From: Marinobacter sp. DY40_1A1 | GTDB lineage: Bacteria; Pseudomonadota; Gammaproteobacteria; Pseudomonadales; Oleiphilaceae | Assembly: GCF_016597815.1 (NCBI RefSeq) | Contig: NZ_VCHA01000001.1 | Location: 744,001-808,000, forward strand | Reading direction: 5' to 3' | DNA: 64,000 nt | Shown here: positions 26,387-35,290 of the stretch, piece after piece | Position numbering within the stretch: position 1 is the first letter of the stretch | Layout of the letters: every line of letters starts with the position of its first letter | Program-made: the position numbers and the translations under genes | Notes under the pieces: generated by a model | Databases searched by the model: none | What the model was told of the DNA's origin: nothing | Seen by the model: the letters and a program-made list of their open reading frames with translations, nothing else

Positions 26387-27661
26387 TTAGCGTTCAGCAC
26401 CAGCCAGCCGCCTTTCCACAGCGCTGACGAGGTTGAATCCAATGTGTCTAATTGGCTCAGGTGGCATCCAGCTAGGTACGCCCATGAGTTGGTTTACGTT
26501 TAAGCAGGGTTGGCCGGAAGCAAGATTGGCCAACTGCTGTCCCAGAAGTGTTCCCTTTAAAATACCTACACCGTTACATCCAATGGAGGCGAAGAGCCCT
26601 TTTTTAAGCTGGCCCCAAAGCGGGGCACCGTTTGCCGTAAGTGACGTGGTTCCGCCCCACCACTCCTCCAAACCATAGCTGCTCAGTTCAGGGAAGCGGC
26701 TTAACAGGCTTTGTTCAAGATAGTGCCGTGTGGAGTCATTGCCTTCCCGCTCGTAGCCGTAAAAGCCGCGTATTAGAAGTCTTCCATCGTCGGTGGTTCT
26801 TAGGGTGGAGCCAAGACGGTGGGCAGGTAGTAATCCCCATTGCCCTTCTGGTGCCAAGGCAGCGAATAAATCGGCTGGCAATTTTGGGGTGATTCCTGCA
26901 TAGGTGAATATTTTGACGCTATAGGCATTGCCAAACCCCAGAGAGGCGGCAAAGGCATTGTTTGCCAGAAATACCTTTGGAGCTTGTATGGAGCCTTCGG
27001 GTGTTGTGGCCAGCCAGCCAGATGAGGTTTGGGAGAGGTGAACAGCTGGGCTTTGCTCATACAATTTAATGGTTGCAGGAAGGCTTCGTGCAAGATTTGA
27101 GATCAGTGCATAGGGGTTAACCAAGCTATTGCCTGGCAAACTAAGCCCAGCACGGTAATAGCTGCTGCCTGTCATTGACCTTAATCGCTCCGCACCCATC
27201 CACTCGAAAGGTTGGCCGCTTTTTTCAAGGAAGGTCGCTAAGGCTGATAAATTTCGCATGCCCCGATCTGTAGCTGCGCCTTTAAAAATTTTAGAGTTTG
27301 CCGTGACGGCTCCCGTATAGCCTATGTCACGCATGGCATCCTGCGTGGCCTGATAATGTCGGTAGAGAACCCCGGCAGCCTCAGGGGTGGCACCAGTGAA
27401 GGCGTGTTCGAGAACAAATCCCGAATTGCGGCCGGGGGAGCCTGCTCCAATGGTTTCCGCCTCTAAAACTCTGATATCACTATTTGGCTCTAACTTTGCG
27501 AGCTGGCGGGCTATGCCGATGCCAGTATAGCCAGCGCCGACAATGATTGCGTCGCAGGTTTGATATCCTGTAAGGCGAGGGTGTTTCAGGGACAGCTCAG
27601 ACGGCTCATTCCAACCGCATGCGCGTTTATAATCAGGGTAGGGGGAGCTGCTTGTGTTCAT
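26387..27661 (-). CDS. DAO-family FAD amine oxidoreductase (PuuB-like)
   Basis: 424 residues from the ATG at 27661; the longer frame overlaps the IclR gene and is less likely. FAD-binding GAGYTGIGIARQLAK near residue 42, then ETIGAGSPGRNSGFVLEHAF, and a C-terminal GCNGVGILKGTLLGQQLA second dinucleotide contact. It belongs to the D-amino-acid-oxidase-like flavoproteins, the group that includes gamma-glutamylputrescine oxidase, and would oxidise a C-N bond of an amine or amino acid. It lies between the IclR gene (17 bp upstream) and RidA downstream, forming a regulator-oxidase-imine-hydrolase unit. Substrate unknown. Confidence 0.85.
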   Translation of the reverse strand: MNTSSSPYPDYKRACGWNEPSELSLKHPRLTGYQTCDAIIVGAGYTGIGIARQLAKLEPNSDIRVLEAETIGAGSPGRNSGFVLEHAFTGATPEAAGVLYRHYQATQDAMRDIGYTGAVTANSKIFKGAATDRGMRNLSALATFLEKSGQPFEWMGAERLRSMTGSSYYRAGLSLPGNSLVNPYALISNLARSLPATIKLYEQSPAVHLSQTSSGWLATTPEGSIQAPKVFLANNAFAASLGFGNAYSVKIFTYAGITPKLPADLFAALAPEGQWGLLPAHRLGSTLRTTDDGRLLIRGFYGYEREGNDSTRHYLEQSLLSRFPELSSYGLEEWWGGTTSLTANGAPLWGQLKKGLFASIGCNGVGILKGTLLGQQLANLASGQPCLNVNQLMGVPSWMPPEPIRHIGFNLVSAVERRLAGAER

Positions 27662-27677
27662 CGTGGCTAGACTCTTT

Positions 27678-28454
27678 TTATCTGGGGTTTTCCAGCGGGT
27701 CGAAAAGGTTGTGGCTGATTGCTCTGGCACTGGCCAGAAGTGATTTCGTAAGGTGATCGTAATGTTCGTCGGACAACCTGGAACGCCGCAGGCAACAACT
27801 TAATGCGGCGATCGGTGTCTGGTTATTTCCGAAAACAGGGACAGCTACACCCGTAAATTCGGGAGGGTCAGTGCCTTCCACTCCGCAGGTGCTTTCTAGA
27901 TGTCGGCAGTTGACGATCGCTTCCTGCACGCGCCCGCGCGTAATTCCCTTTGGACGTAGAAACGGCACTTCGTTGTGGTCAAGGATTTGTTTCTGCTCTT
28001 GCTTACTCATAAAACTAAGGATGGCGATTGACGCTTGCCCGATTCCGAAGGGAATACGGTCTCCCTTTTGGCGAGTGTAGCTTCGCGCTGGGTGTTGCCC
28101 ATCAGCGATATCTAGACATAACACGTGGAAACCGTCAGGGATCATAAGAAAAAAGCTGTCACCTAAATTCTCTGCCATATCCAGTAGGTGCATGTGCGCG
28201 AACTTATCTAGGGCGGCGCGAGTCAGCTCGCTCCAGCTCAAGAGTTCCGGGCCGGGGTAGACAGGCCCACGACTAAGAGGTTGCCTAACAAGACGTAGAT
28301 CTTTTAGGGCGCGAACCAAGCGATATACTGTTGGCGCGCTGAGGCCTGTTGAATTGGTGAGTTCGGCAATGGAGAGGCCGTGTTGCCCAGCTCTTATCAC
28401 AAGTCGAAGCAGTGAGTAACTCCTGTCCAAAGTCTGAATTCCGCTTTCATACAT
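27678..28454 (-). CDS. IclR-family transcriptional regulator
   Basis: 258 residues. N-terminal winged helix: IQTLDRSYSLLRLVI, then LSIAELTNSTGLSAPTVYRLVRALKDLRLVRQ. C-terminal effector domain: GIGQASIAILSFM, and CGVEGTDPPEFTGVAVPVFGNN. The gene heads the IclR-oxidase-RidA unit and is divergent from the HutG-like gene. A perfect palindrome at 28550-28568 in the shared promoter region is a plausible binding site, so it may control both directions. Confidence 0.9.
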   Translation of the reverse strand: MYESGIQTLDRSYSLLRLVIRAGQHGLSIAELTNSTGLSAPTVYRLVRALKDLRLVRQPLSRGPVYPGPELLSWSELTRAALDKFAHMHLLDMAENLGDSFFLMIPDGFHVLCLDIADGQHPARSYTRQKGDRIPFGIGQASIAILSFMSKQEQKQILDHNEVPFLRPKGITRGRVQEAIVNCRHLESTCGVEGTDPPEFTGVAVPVFGNNQTPIAALSCCLRRSRLSDEHYDHLTKSLLASARAISHNLFDPLENPR

Positions 28455-28549
28455 ACCAGTATTGCCCTTTTCGATTTCTCTGCCTGCTTCTAGTGTAACT
28501 GTACCCCTTCCTGTTCATTTTGGCTTATCGCAAAGTGAGAAATGTACCA

Positions 28550-28568
28550 AAATTTTACTGTAAAATTT
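28550..28568. promoter_or_regulatory. Palindromic candidate operator between IclR and HutG-like genes
   Basis: AAATTTTA-CTG-TAAAATTT is a perfect 8-bp inverted repeat with a 3-base centre, located 96 bp from the IclR start and 108 bp from the HutG-like start. Position and symmetry suggest an IclR-type operator; this is inference. Confidence 0.45.
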
Positions 28569-28675
28569 CATATATAAACTTGATCTTCGCATATGGATAA
28601 AGCGTGGCGTTAGGGTGTTTAAATCTCGGTATCTATATGCTTATATGATCGAATCTTGAATTAGGGTTAAAGAGT

Positions 28676-29647
28676 ATGGTCACGTTCAAGCCAGCATCAG
28701 AGTGGCGCGGAAGGGTAGATAGTGAGGAAGGGGTTGGTGCAACACGGTGGCATCAGAAGGTGTCGCTAGCGCCAAATTTACCCTTTGGACGAAACGCTGG
28801 AATACTTGGCTTCGCGTGCGACGCGGGTGTCCTTAGAAATAAGGGGCGCCCCGGCGCTGCTGCTGGGCCTGATGCTCTTCGGCGTCAGTTGGGGGGCTTG
28901 GCCTGGCACGGTGGTGATGACCTGTCGGTCACTGATCTTGGTACGGTCGAGGTCAGGGGTGACGCACTTGAACAGGGTCAAGAAGAGTTGGCGGCAAAAG
29001 TTGCTGAAGCACTTACGTCCGTGAGTCGCTTGTTGGTTGTCGGCGGGGGACACGAGACAGCTTGGGGGAGTTTTTCGGGTCTAGCAAAGGTGTACGACCC
29101 GACCACCACAAGAATTGGCATTATCAATCTAGATGCCCATTTTGATCTTCGCATGAAGGGGGAGCAGGGTGCATCGTCGGGGACGCCCTTCACACAAATA
29201 GCTGAGCACTGCGGGCAAGGTTTTTTTCATTACTGCTGCTTGGGTCTTGCTCGGACGAGTAATACCTCCTCATTGTTCGATCGTGCCCGTGCTATGGGTG
29301 TTAGTTATCGTGAAGATAGAGATATGAGGGTGGCAGATATTCCGGACGTTATAAAACAAGTCCGGGAATTTAGCCAAGGTTTGGACATGCTCTACCTGAC
29401 CATCGACTTGGACGTGCTCCCTCATTATCAGGCACCTGGTGTTAGTGCTCCAGCGGCACGAGGTGTTGCGTTGGAAGTTGTGCAAGCTGTGATAGATGAA
29501 GTGCAGAAAATCGCTAAGACATTACCTTACGGCATGCCACTGGTAGAGATTTGCGAGTTAAATCCTGAATTTGATGAATCCGGCGTTACCGCTAAAACAG
29601 CGGCTTTGCTGGCCGACACATTGCTGTGTCAAAACTGCCGCTCGTAA
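28676..29647 (+). CDS. Ureohydrolase, formimidoylglutamase (HutG)-like
   Basis: 323 residues. All arginase-superfamily metal ligands are present: GGGHETAW (H126), NLDAHFDLR (D153, H155, D157) and TIDLDVLP (D244, D246), forming a binuclear Mn site. The GASSGTPFTQI segment after the second motif is typical of HutG-type formimidoylglutamases rather than arginase or agmatinase. No other hut gene is nearby, and the neighbours are a TAXI-TRAP transporter, a flavin amine oxidase and the AruI-like block. It could instead hydrolyse another formimino or guanidino acid from these pathways. The class is certain; the substrate is open. Confidence 0.85.
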   Translation: MVTFKPASEWRGRVDSEEGVGATRWHQKVSLAPNLPFGRNAGILGFACDAGVLRNKGRPGAAAGPDALRRQLGGLAWHGGDDLSVTDLGTVEVRGDALEQGQEELAAKVAEALTSVSRLLVVGGGHETAWGSFSGLAKVYDPTTTRIGIINLDAHFDLRMKGEQGASSGTPFTQIAEHCGQGFFHYCCLGLARTSNTSSLFDRARAMGVSYREDRDMRVADIPDVIKQVREFSQGLDMLYLTIDLDVLPHYQAPGVSAPAARGVALEVVQAVIDEVQKIAKTLPYGMPLVEICELNPEFDESGVTAKTAALLADTLLCQNCRS

Positions 29648-29688
29648 CGCGGTATCCCTAAGCTAAAACAGTAAAGGAAGTGAAAACA

Positions 29689-30654
29689 ATGAAAAAACTG
29701 AAAACAATGCTTATGACTGCTGTCTTGGGAGCGGGTCTTGCAGCCGGAGCTGCTCAGGCGCAGGAGCGAGTGTTTTTCGGTATTGCTACCGGTGGCACTG
29801 GCGGTACCTACTATCCGCTTGGCGGCATGCTCGCTCAGGTCATCTCCAACAACGCCGAATTGGAAGGAAAGAAGCTGTCAGCAACGGCTGAGACCGGAAA
29901 TGCTTCGGTTGCCAATGCCGGCCTGCTTGGGCGTGGAGATATAGAGTCAGCTTTTGTTGCAGCCGACATACTTGATGCAGCCTATAGGGGACAAAATCAG
30001 TTTGAAGGAAAGGCTCAGAAGAACCTACGAGCCTTGGGGGCTCTGTATCCTGAGGCAGTTCAGTTGGTGGCGCAGCCCGGGCTTAGTTCATTTAAAGACC
30101 TGAAAGGTCACTCTATTAGTTCAGGGTCACCAGGCTCAGGCCAGTGGCAACTGCTAGGGGACTTGCTGGTAGCTCACGGTATGACCCGTGACGATGTGAC
30201 TGAGGATTACTCATCCTTCTCCCAGTCTGCAGAGAAGATCAAAGACGGTAACCTTGACGCCTCCTTGATCACTGCGGGATCACCAACCGCATCGATCCTG
30301 GAGCTTTCTAATGGACATGATATCAACATCATTCCGCTGACCGGCGAGCCGATCAAAAAGCTCCAAGAAACCCAGCCATATTATGCCTCTACGACTTTGC
30401 CAGGCGGCACTTATAAAGGCGTAGATAACGATGTTGAAACCATTGCCGTAAGGGCTATCTGGGCAACCCACGCTGATCTGCCTGATGATATAGCCTATGC
30501 AGTTACCAAGGCGCTTTACGAAAACACCGATACCTTGGCCAAGGTTCACGTTAAGGGTAAGGAAATTACTCCTGAAAGCGCGCTTGAGTCTGTCTCAATC
30601 CCTCTGCATCCAGGTGCAGCGAAGTATTTCCGTGAAAAGGGCATCATTGAATAA
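29689..30654 (+). CDS. TAXI-family TRAP transporter solute-binding protein
   Basis: 321 residues from the ATG at 29689 with AAAGGAAG upstream. Sec signal peptide MKKLKTMLMTAVLGAGLAAG with cleavage near AAQAQ, so it acts in the periplasm. The mature start VFFGIATGGTGGTYYPLGGMLAQVIS is the defining motif of the TAXI (TRAP-associated extracytoplasmic immunogenic) family, followed by SATAETGNASVANAGLLGRGDIE. TAXI proteins deliver carboxylic or amino acids to the fused TRAP permease, which is encoded two genes downstream. It lies 41 bp after the HutG-like gene, making uptake of the HutG-type substrate likely. Confidence 0.92.
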   Translation: MKKLKTMLMTAVLGAGLAAGAAQAQERVFFGIATGGTGGTYYPLGGMLAQVISNNAELEGKKLSATAETGNASVANAGLLGRGDIESAFVAADILDAAYRGQNQFEGKAQKNLRALGALYPEAVQLVAQPGLSSFKDLKGHSISSGSPGSGQWQLLGDLLVAHGMTRDDVTEDYSSFSQSAEKIKDGNLDASLITAGSPTASILELSNGHDINIIPLTGEPIKKLQETQPYYASTTLPGGTYKGVDNDVETIAVRAIWATHADLPDDIAYAVTKALYENTDTLAKVHVKGKEITPESALESVSIPLHPGAAKYFREKGIIE

Positions 30655-31117
30655 GCTAGCCCTGCTGCTGGCCGGGGCCTTTGCCCTGGCTGGCAATCTG
30701 CAAGCTGCAGGTCTTGAAATTAGCTATTACCGTGAAGGCAAGTTGCTTGCTTGCGTTTCTCTCGAGGACAAGGAGTTTGAACTTTCGTTCATCCACTCCG
30801 TGTCTCTTACGCCTGTCAAGGACTACTACCAACTGGTTGAATCCCCGGCTGGCGAACTGACGATTAACCAAACAGCAGAAGTTTTCATCGCCCATGGGCA
30901 AGGGCTGCCCTCACTGGTGAACGAACCAGATGCGAAGTCTTTCAAGCGCAGGAATGGCAAGTTCATTCTGGAAATGGATCGCGGTATAGGGCAGCTGATT
31001 GTTCGCACAGATCAGCGCTTTGAAAACAGATTGTACGTAGGAAACAGAAACATCAATTTGAACCAATGGCCGGACGGCGGGCTGCTGATTACTCCGGTCT
31101 CTAACTGCCAACCATAA
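30647..31117 (+). CDS. DUF1850 protein associated with TAXI-TRAP transporter
   Basis: 156 residues from a TTG start at 30647 that overlaps the TAXI stop by 8 bp (AAGGG upstream). An N-terminal signal sequence, LNKLALLLAGAFALAGNLQA, targets it across the inner membrane. The body has LSFIHSVSLTPVKDYYQLVES, a DUF1850 hallmark. Genes of this family typically sit between TAXI binding-protein and fused-permease genes, as here, and are thought to be accessory parts of the transporter. Exact function unknown. Confidence 0.85.
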   Translation: MNKLALLLAGAFALAGNLQAAGLEISYYREGKLLACVSLEDKEFELSFIHSVSLTPVKDYYQLVESPAGELTINQTAEVFIAHGQGLPSLVNEPDAKSFKRRNGKFILEMDRGIGQLIVRTDQRFENRLYVGNRNINLNQWPDGGLLITPVSNCQP

Positions 31118-31133
31118 CTCAGAGTGAACGGGT

Positions 31134-33380
31134 ATGAGCAACTCGAACAGCCAAGCGGACAACCGTTCTACGTCCAGCGGGCCTGAAATGCATCAAGCTG
31201 ATCTTGATGAGCTGATTAAAAAATTTGATAACGAATCGAATTTTCGAGACTTGAAAGGAACTCTCAAAACACTAGTGACCATTACCTGTGTGGTTCTGAG
31301 TGTTTTCCATATTTATACGGCGGGATTTGGCCTACTCAACGAGATCACCCACCGTAACGTGCACATGGCCTTTATCATGGGGCTGCTTTTTATTGTGTTC
31401 CCGCGGCGGCCACCAAAGTACTTTAAACTAAATATAGTATTGAGTCTTGCCTACGGAGCTTTCTACGTTTTGATTGCCCATCAACTAGTTCAAGCTCTGG
31501 CTAGTGATATTCCAGCTTGGTGGGGATGGATGATCTACGGATTTGCCGGCTTTATGGCTCTGTCAGCTTTGCCTGTAGCTGCAATTGCAAATCGGAATAA
31601 ACCCAGCTGGCTTGACTGGCCGTTAGTGCTGGCCGGTGCTGGTTTCTCTGCCTACTTGATTGTTTTCTTCAAAGACATCTTCATCGTTAATATCGGCTTC
31701 CCGAAAGCGTTTGACTACCTAATGGGCGGTATGGCGGTAATGCTGGTGGTTGAGGGTGCTCGGCGAACAATGGGAGAGTCGCTGTCCATAATTGGGGTTT
31801 TAGCACTGCTGTATGCCATGTTTGGCCCGTATTTGCCGGGTGTTATGGCTCATAGAGGCTACGACATTATTCGCCTGGTTGAGCATCTGTATTTAGGTAC
31901 CGAGGGTATCTACGGCATCGCCATTGGTGTTGTCGCTACGTATGTATTCCACTTTGTGCTCTTTGGTGTTCTGGCGCAGGCTTCTGGTCTAGGCCAACTT
32001 TTCATTGAGCTGGCAACCCTGGTTGCGGGCCGCTATTCCGGTGGACCTGCCAAGGTATCTGTAGTTTCCTCCGGGTTCTTTGGCATGATTTCCGGTTCGC
32101 CGGTGGCTAATACCGTTACCACCGGGGCATTTACAATACCGATGATGAAAAAGTATGGCTTTAGTGGCCGCTTTGCCGCAGCGACAGAAGCTGCCTCTTC
32201 GTGTGGTGGTCAGATTACGCCGCCGATCATGGGCGCGTCTGCGTTTGTTATGGCAGAAATGTTAGGAGTACCATATAGCGAGCTGATTCTGGTTGCCATC
32301 ATACCGGCTGCTTTTCACTACTTGGCAACCTTGTGTATGGTGCATTTTGAGGCTCGCCGATTGAACCTCAAAGGAATTCCCGAAGAGCAAATTCCTCGTT
32401 TCTCTTCAGTGCTAGCGAAACACTGGCATCAAGTAATTCCGCTAGTGGTGATGGTAACGCTTCTGCTAATGCAGTTTACCCCATTCTTGGCCGCGTTCTG
32501 GGGGATCATCCTGACCATTGTCTGCTCATACATCCCTCTTGTGCTCAGGCCAATAGGCTTTACTAAGCTAGATCATGAAAGCACTCTGACACCGAGACGT
32601 TTGATCGATGGTCTTGAAGAGGGGGCTAAACAGTCCATCGCCATTACTGCAGCTTGCGCCTGCGTTGGCTTTCTACTTGGTGTGACAACATTGACTGGTT
32701 TAGGGTTTAAGTTTTCTGGTGCTGTTGTCGGTTTGGCTAGTGACTTTGGCAGTACGCTGGCAGCCTTCATACCCTTCGATCTAGTGACAGAAGGGAGTTT
32801 GACACTATTCATCGCTCTGATATTGGTCGCATTGGCCTGTATTCTGATGGGTGCTGGGATACCAACCACGCCTACCTACATTATCCTGGCGGCCATTGTT
32901 GCTCCGGCGCTGGACGATTTTGGTATTGCCTTGTTAGCCTCTCATTTCTTCATCTTCTACTACGGAGTGCTGGCGGATGTGACCCCGCCGGTAGCCTTGG
33001 CTGCGTATGCGGGGGCGGGGATTTCTGGGTCTGACCCGATGAAAACTGGTGTCACCGCATTCCGGTTGTCTATGGGTAAGGCGCTTGTGCCATTGATGTT
33101 CATCTACGCGCCAAGCCTATTATTTCTCAACTTCACATGGTTCGAGTTCTCGCTTGCAATGCTCAGTGGCATCTTATGCATTGTAGCCTTGTCTGCGGCG
33201 TATATTGGATTCTTCAGTGCACCGATATCGAAGGTTGAGAAAACCTTGCTAAGCCTTGCAGGCTTGTCTCTGGTTGGTAACAATCCTTGGCTGATCCTGA
33301 TTGCCAGTGCAGTAGTTTTAGCGATCCTTGGCAGGAATTACAGGGTAGGCCACGCTCATCCAGTGATTGAAACAGCATAG
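31134..33380 (+). CDS. TRAP transporter fused permease (DctQM type)
   Basis: 748 residues with about 16-18 hydrophobic segments. The N-terminal part corresponds to the small DctQ-like subunit and the rest to the large DctM-like channel. Characteristic stretches: GPAKVSVVSSGFFGMISGSPVANTVTTGAFTIP, CGGQITPPIMGASAFVMAEMLG, GAGIPTTPTYII and VLADVTPPVALAAYAGAGIS. It forms the sodium-driven membrane part of the TAXI-TRAP importer with the two genes before it. The start is 17 bp after the DUF1850 stop (GAGTGAACGGGT upstream). Confidence 0.93.
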   Translation: MSNSNSQADNRSTSSGPEMHQADLDELIKKFDNESNFRDLKGTLKTLVTITCVVLSVFHIYTAGFGLLNEITHRNVHMAFIMGLLFIVFPRRPPKYFKLNIVLSLAYGAFYVLIAHQLVQALASDIPAWWGWMIYGFAGFMALSALPVAAIANRNKPSWLDWPLVLAGAGFSAYLIVFFKDIFIVNIGFPKAFDYLMGGMAVMLVVEGARRTMGESLSIIGVLALLYAMFGPYLPGVMAHRGYDIIRLVEHLYLGTEGIYGIAIGVVATYVFHFVLFGVLAQASGLGQLFIELATLVAGRYSGGPAKVSVVSSGFFGMISGSPVANTVTTGAFTIPMMKKYGFSGRFAAATEAASSCGGQITPPIMGASAFVMAEMLGVPYSELILVAIIPAAFHYLATLCMVHFEARRLNLKGIPEEQIPRFSSVLAKHWHQVIPLVVMVTLLLMQFTPFLAAFWGIILTIVCSYIPLVLRPIGFTKLDHESTLTPRRLIDGLEEGAKQSIAITAACACVGFLLGVTTLTGLGFKFSGAVVGLASDFGSTLAAFIPFDLVTEGSLTLFIALILVALACILMGAGIPTTPTYIILAAIVAPALDDFGIALLASHFFIFYYGVLADVTPPVALAAYAGAGISGSDPMKTGVTAFRLSMGKALVPLMFIYAPSLLFLNFTWFEFSLAMLSGILCIVALSAAYIGFFSAPISKVEKTLLSLAGLSLVGNNPWLILIASAVVLAILGRNYRVGHAHPVIETA

Positions 33381-33392
33381 GAAGCATACCTC

Positions 33393-34151
33393 TTGAGTGA
33401 AAAGGACTATACCGCGCCGGCTTTGCAGAAGGGTCTCCTCATTCTGGAAATGTTTGATAGTAATTGTCGAACATTAAGTCAGGTTGAAATGGCTCAACAC
33501 CTTGGCGTTAGCACGAGCTCTTTATACAGAATCGTGCAGACTCTCACGTCAATGGGTTATCTGAACAAGATCGGGACGAACACCTATACGCTGGGCACTC
33601 AAGTGGTTTCTCGTGGATTCAGCTACCTCGCCAGTCGAGAGATTGTTGAGGTAGCTGCGCCTTTCGTCACCAGGCTACGCGACAGTACGTCGCTTTCAAG
33701 TCATGTTGGCATTCGAGATGGCACAGAAGTGCTCTATGTCTATCGAGCTCTAGCTTTGCAAAGGGTTTCGGTAAACGTGCCCGTGGGCACTCGTTTTCCA
33801 TTGCACACAACCGCTATGGGTCGGGCACTCCTGACGGGGATGTCACCAGTTGAGTTGCAGAACCTGTTTCAGGGACAGCGCTTAGATGGCTATCCTCGGC
33901 CAGCACCACAGTCAATGCCAGAGTTGATGGCGCTCTGCGAAAAAGAGCGCGCCCAAGGGTGGACTCGCCATTATTCAGATCATTCGACGGCACTGGCCAT
34001 TCCTATCCGAAACTTTACTGGGCAGGTTATAGCGGCCATTAACATTTCTGGGCCAGACCCTGTAATGAACGCAGATGGGGTCAGAGAAACTTTGCTTTCT
34101 GAATTGAAGCATACTGCTGCAGAGGTCATGCGCCAGGTTGGCGGTATATAA
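33393..34151 (+). CDS. IclR-family transcriptional regulator (second)
   Basis: 252 residues from a TTG start at 33393, 13 bp after the TRAP permease stop, so it is the last gene of the HutG-TAXI operon. Winged-helix part: LQKGLLILEMFD, LSQVEMAQHLGVSTSSLYRIVQTLTSMGYL. Effector domain: VGTRFPLHTTAMGRALLTGM, and ARGW...YSDHSTALAIPIRN near residue 190-210. It probably senses the imported substrate or a product and controls the operon, giving this region two IclR proteins. Confidence 0.88.
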   Translation: MSEKDYTAPALQKGLLILEMFDSNCRTLSQVEMAQHLGVSTSSLYRIVQTLTSMGYLNKIGTNTYTLGTQVVSRGFSYLASREIVEVAAPFVTRLRDSTSLSSHVGIRDGTEVLYVYRALALQRVSVNVPVGTRFPLHTTAMGRALLTGMSPVELQNLFQGQRLDGYPRPAPQSMPELMALCEKERAQGWTRHYSDHSTALAIPIRNFTGQVIAAINISGPDPVMNADGVRETLLSELKHTAAEVMRQVGGI

Positions 34152-34550
34152 TGCGCGTAGTTGAACTCGGGTAATACTTTACAATCTGCTCGGCTGCTTT
34201 TTTGCAACTTCATACCCCTTGTTTTTGCTCTCACCCTGGCACTATGCGTGGTGCTGCCAACTAATCCAAGTAACACGCTGCACAACTTGCTCCCATCAAG
34301 GTTTAAGCGTAAATCAATCAGCACAAAATAGTTGATTAAGGTCTTGCGGCTGGTTGGCTGAGAACTGTTGTATTTTGGCATGAGCAGCACAGCTAGCATG
34401 CCAGTCATGCCGTATAGGCTCCCGTGGTGCTCGAGAGGAAGTTGGATGGCGCAATGTAAATCCTATCGGACTGCCTGTGTAACCATCCCCTAACTGACTT
34501 ATCTATGTCGTCATCGCCGAGTCGCGCTGAAAGATTTCATGTGGGCGTCA
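34152..34550. other. Gene-free stretch after the TRAP operon
   Basis: No coding region with recognisable features. A minus-strand open frame over 33980-34408 is mainly a shadow of the IclR gene. I see no convincing repeat or terminator here. Confidence 0.35.
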
Positions 34551-34641
34551 ATTCGCCAGCGCTTGGTGGTTTTGCGATTTGTGTAAGTATAGGTTTTCAG
34601 GCCTGTGAGTCTGATTACCAAACTTGAGAGGAGCACGAGTG
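34551..34641 (+). repeat. Leader of the right flank copy of the 26-kb-spaced repeat
   Basis: ATTCGCCAGCGCTTGG (34551-34566) and GATTTGTGTAAGTAT (34576-34590) are identical to 8396-8411 and 8421-8435, with equal spacing. Homology then continues through the following small gene. The left copy is decayed; this copy keeps an open frame. Confidence 0.8.
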
Positions 34642-34908
34642 ATGAAAGCAAAACTACAAAAACTGATGACCGAAAAATCGGACTTTTTTAAGAGCCTAGC
34701 GAAAGCTATGTTGACCGCGATGGGACTGGCGATTCTTTTTGGGTGGATAGCGGGGGACGGAAATGCTTGGGGAAGCTTTGACTCAATAAGTTCCGTTGTT
34801 CTGCAAATGCTCAAAACGAAATTTGGGCTCGCGTTGTTTGCAACAGCAGGTGGCTGCCTCGCTGCGGAGTTAGTAAAAACAGCGCCATTTTGGGAGGAAT
34901 TGAAATGA
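34642..34908 (+). CDS. Small membrane protein of unknown family
   Basis: 88 residues from the ATG at 34642 with GAGAGGAG well placed. A basic N-terminus (MKAKLQKLMTEKSDFFKSLA) is followed by two hydrophobic segments, AMLTAMGLAILFGWIAG and FGLALFATAGGCLAAELV, separated by a polar loop with NAWGSFDSISS. Size and layout resemble holin-like or small phage-type membrane proteins, but no family is recognised. A decayed paralogue lies at 8485-8735. The stop overlaps the ATG of the next open frame (ATGA at 34905). Confidence 0.6.
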   Translation: MKAKLQKLMTEKSDFFKSLAKAMLTAMGLAILFGWIAGDGNAWGSFDSISSVVLQMLKTKFGLALFATAGGCLAAELVKTAPFWEELK

Positions 34909-35290
34909 AGACTCTGTTAAGCAGCGAAATGAGAGTACTGGATGACAGAACATTGCTAAACCAGTCCTCCAATAGTGCTACATCATCGCATTTCTCACGT
35001 TTTAAACTGTGTTTTCAGAAGGTTACGTGGCTATCGATCCAATCCATCATCGGCGCGACGCAAAAGCGCCGGGATGGCTCTGGCCCGAGGTTTTCAGGAG
35101 TTCCTGAGGTGTTTTCTGAAGGGATGGTATGGATCATTTTTTACTCAACGCTGCCCGTTTATGGTCGCAACTCGAAGGTCGGCTTCCAGGCTGAAGGGTT
35201 CAATCGAAGGGACCACTTAAAGAGGGCAATTCTATCAGGAAACCGGCTTGGATGGCTTGTTGGGGACAACCAGTGTTACACCTGGGTTAA
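34905..35290 (+). other. Unassigned open frame and junction DNA before the cytochrome fragment
   Basis: An open frame beginning at the overlapping ATG (34905, MKTLLSSEMRVLDDRTLL) runs to 35390, but its 3' part lies in the cytochrome gene in another frame. The product resembles nothing I know, has no consistent composition and lacks motifs, so a chance or scrambled frame is as likely as a gene. The DNA probably marks the insertion or deletion junction that removed the start of the cytochrome gene. Confidence 0.3.

Noticed and set aside
28676-29647. Agmatinase or arginase
   Set aside because: The SSGTPFTQ segment and the GGGHETAW form match HutG-type enzymes.
33980-34408. 142-residue minus-strand open frame
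   Set aside because: It is largely antisense to the IclR gene and has no family features.
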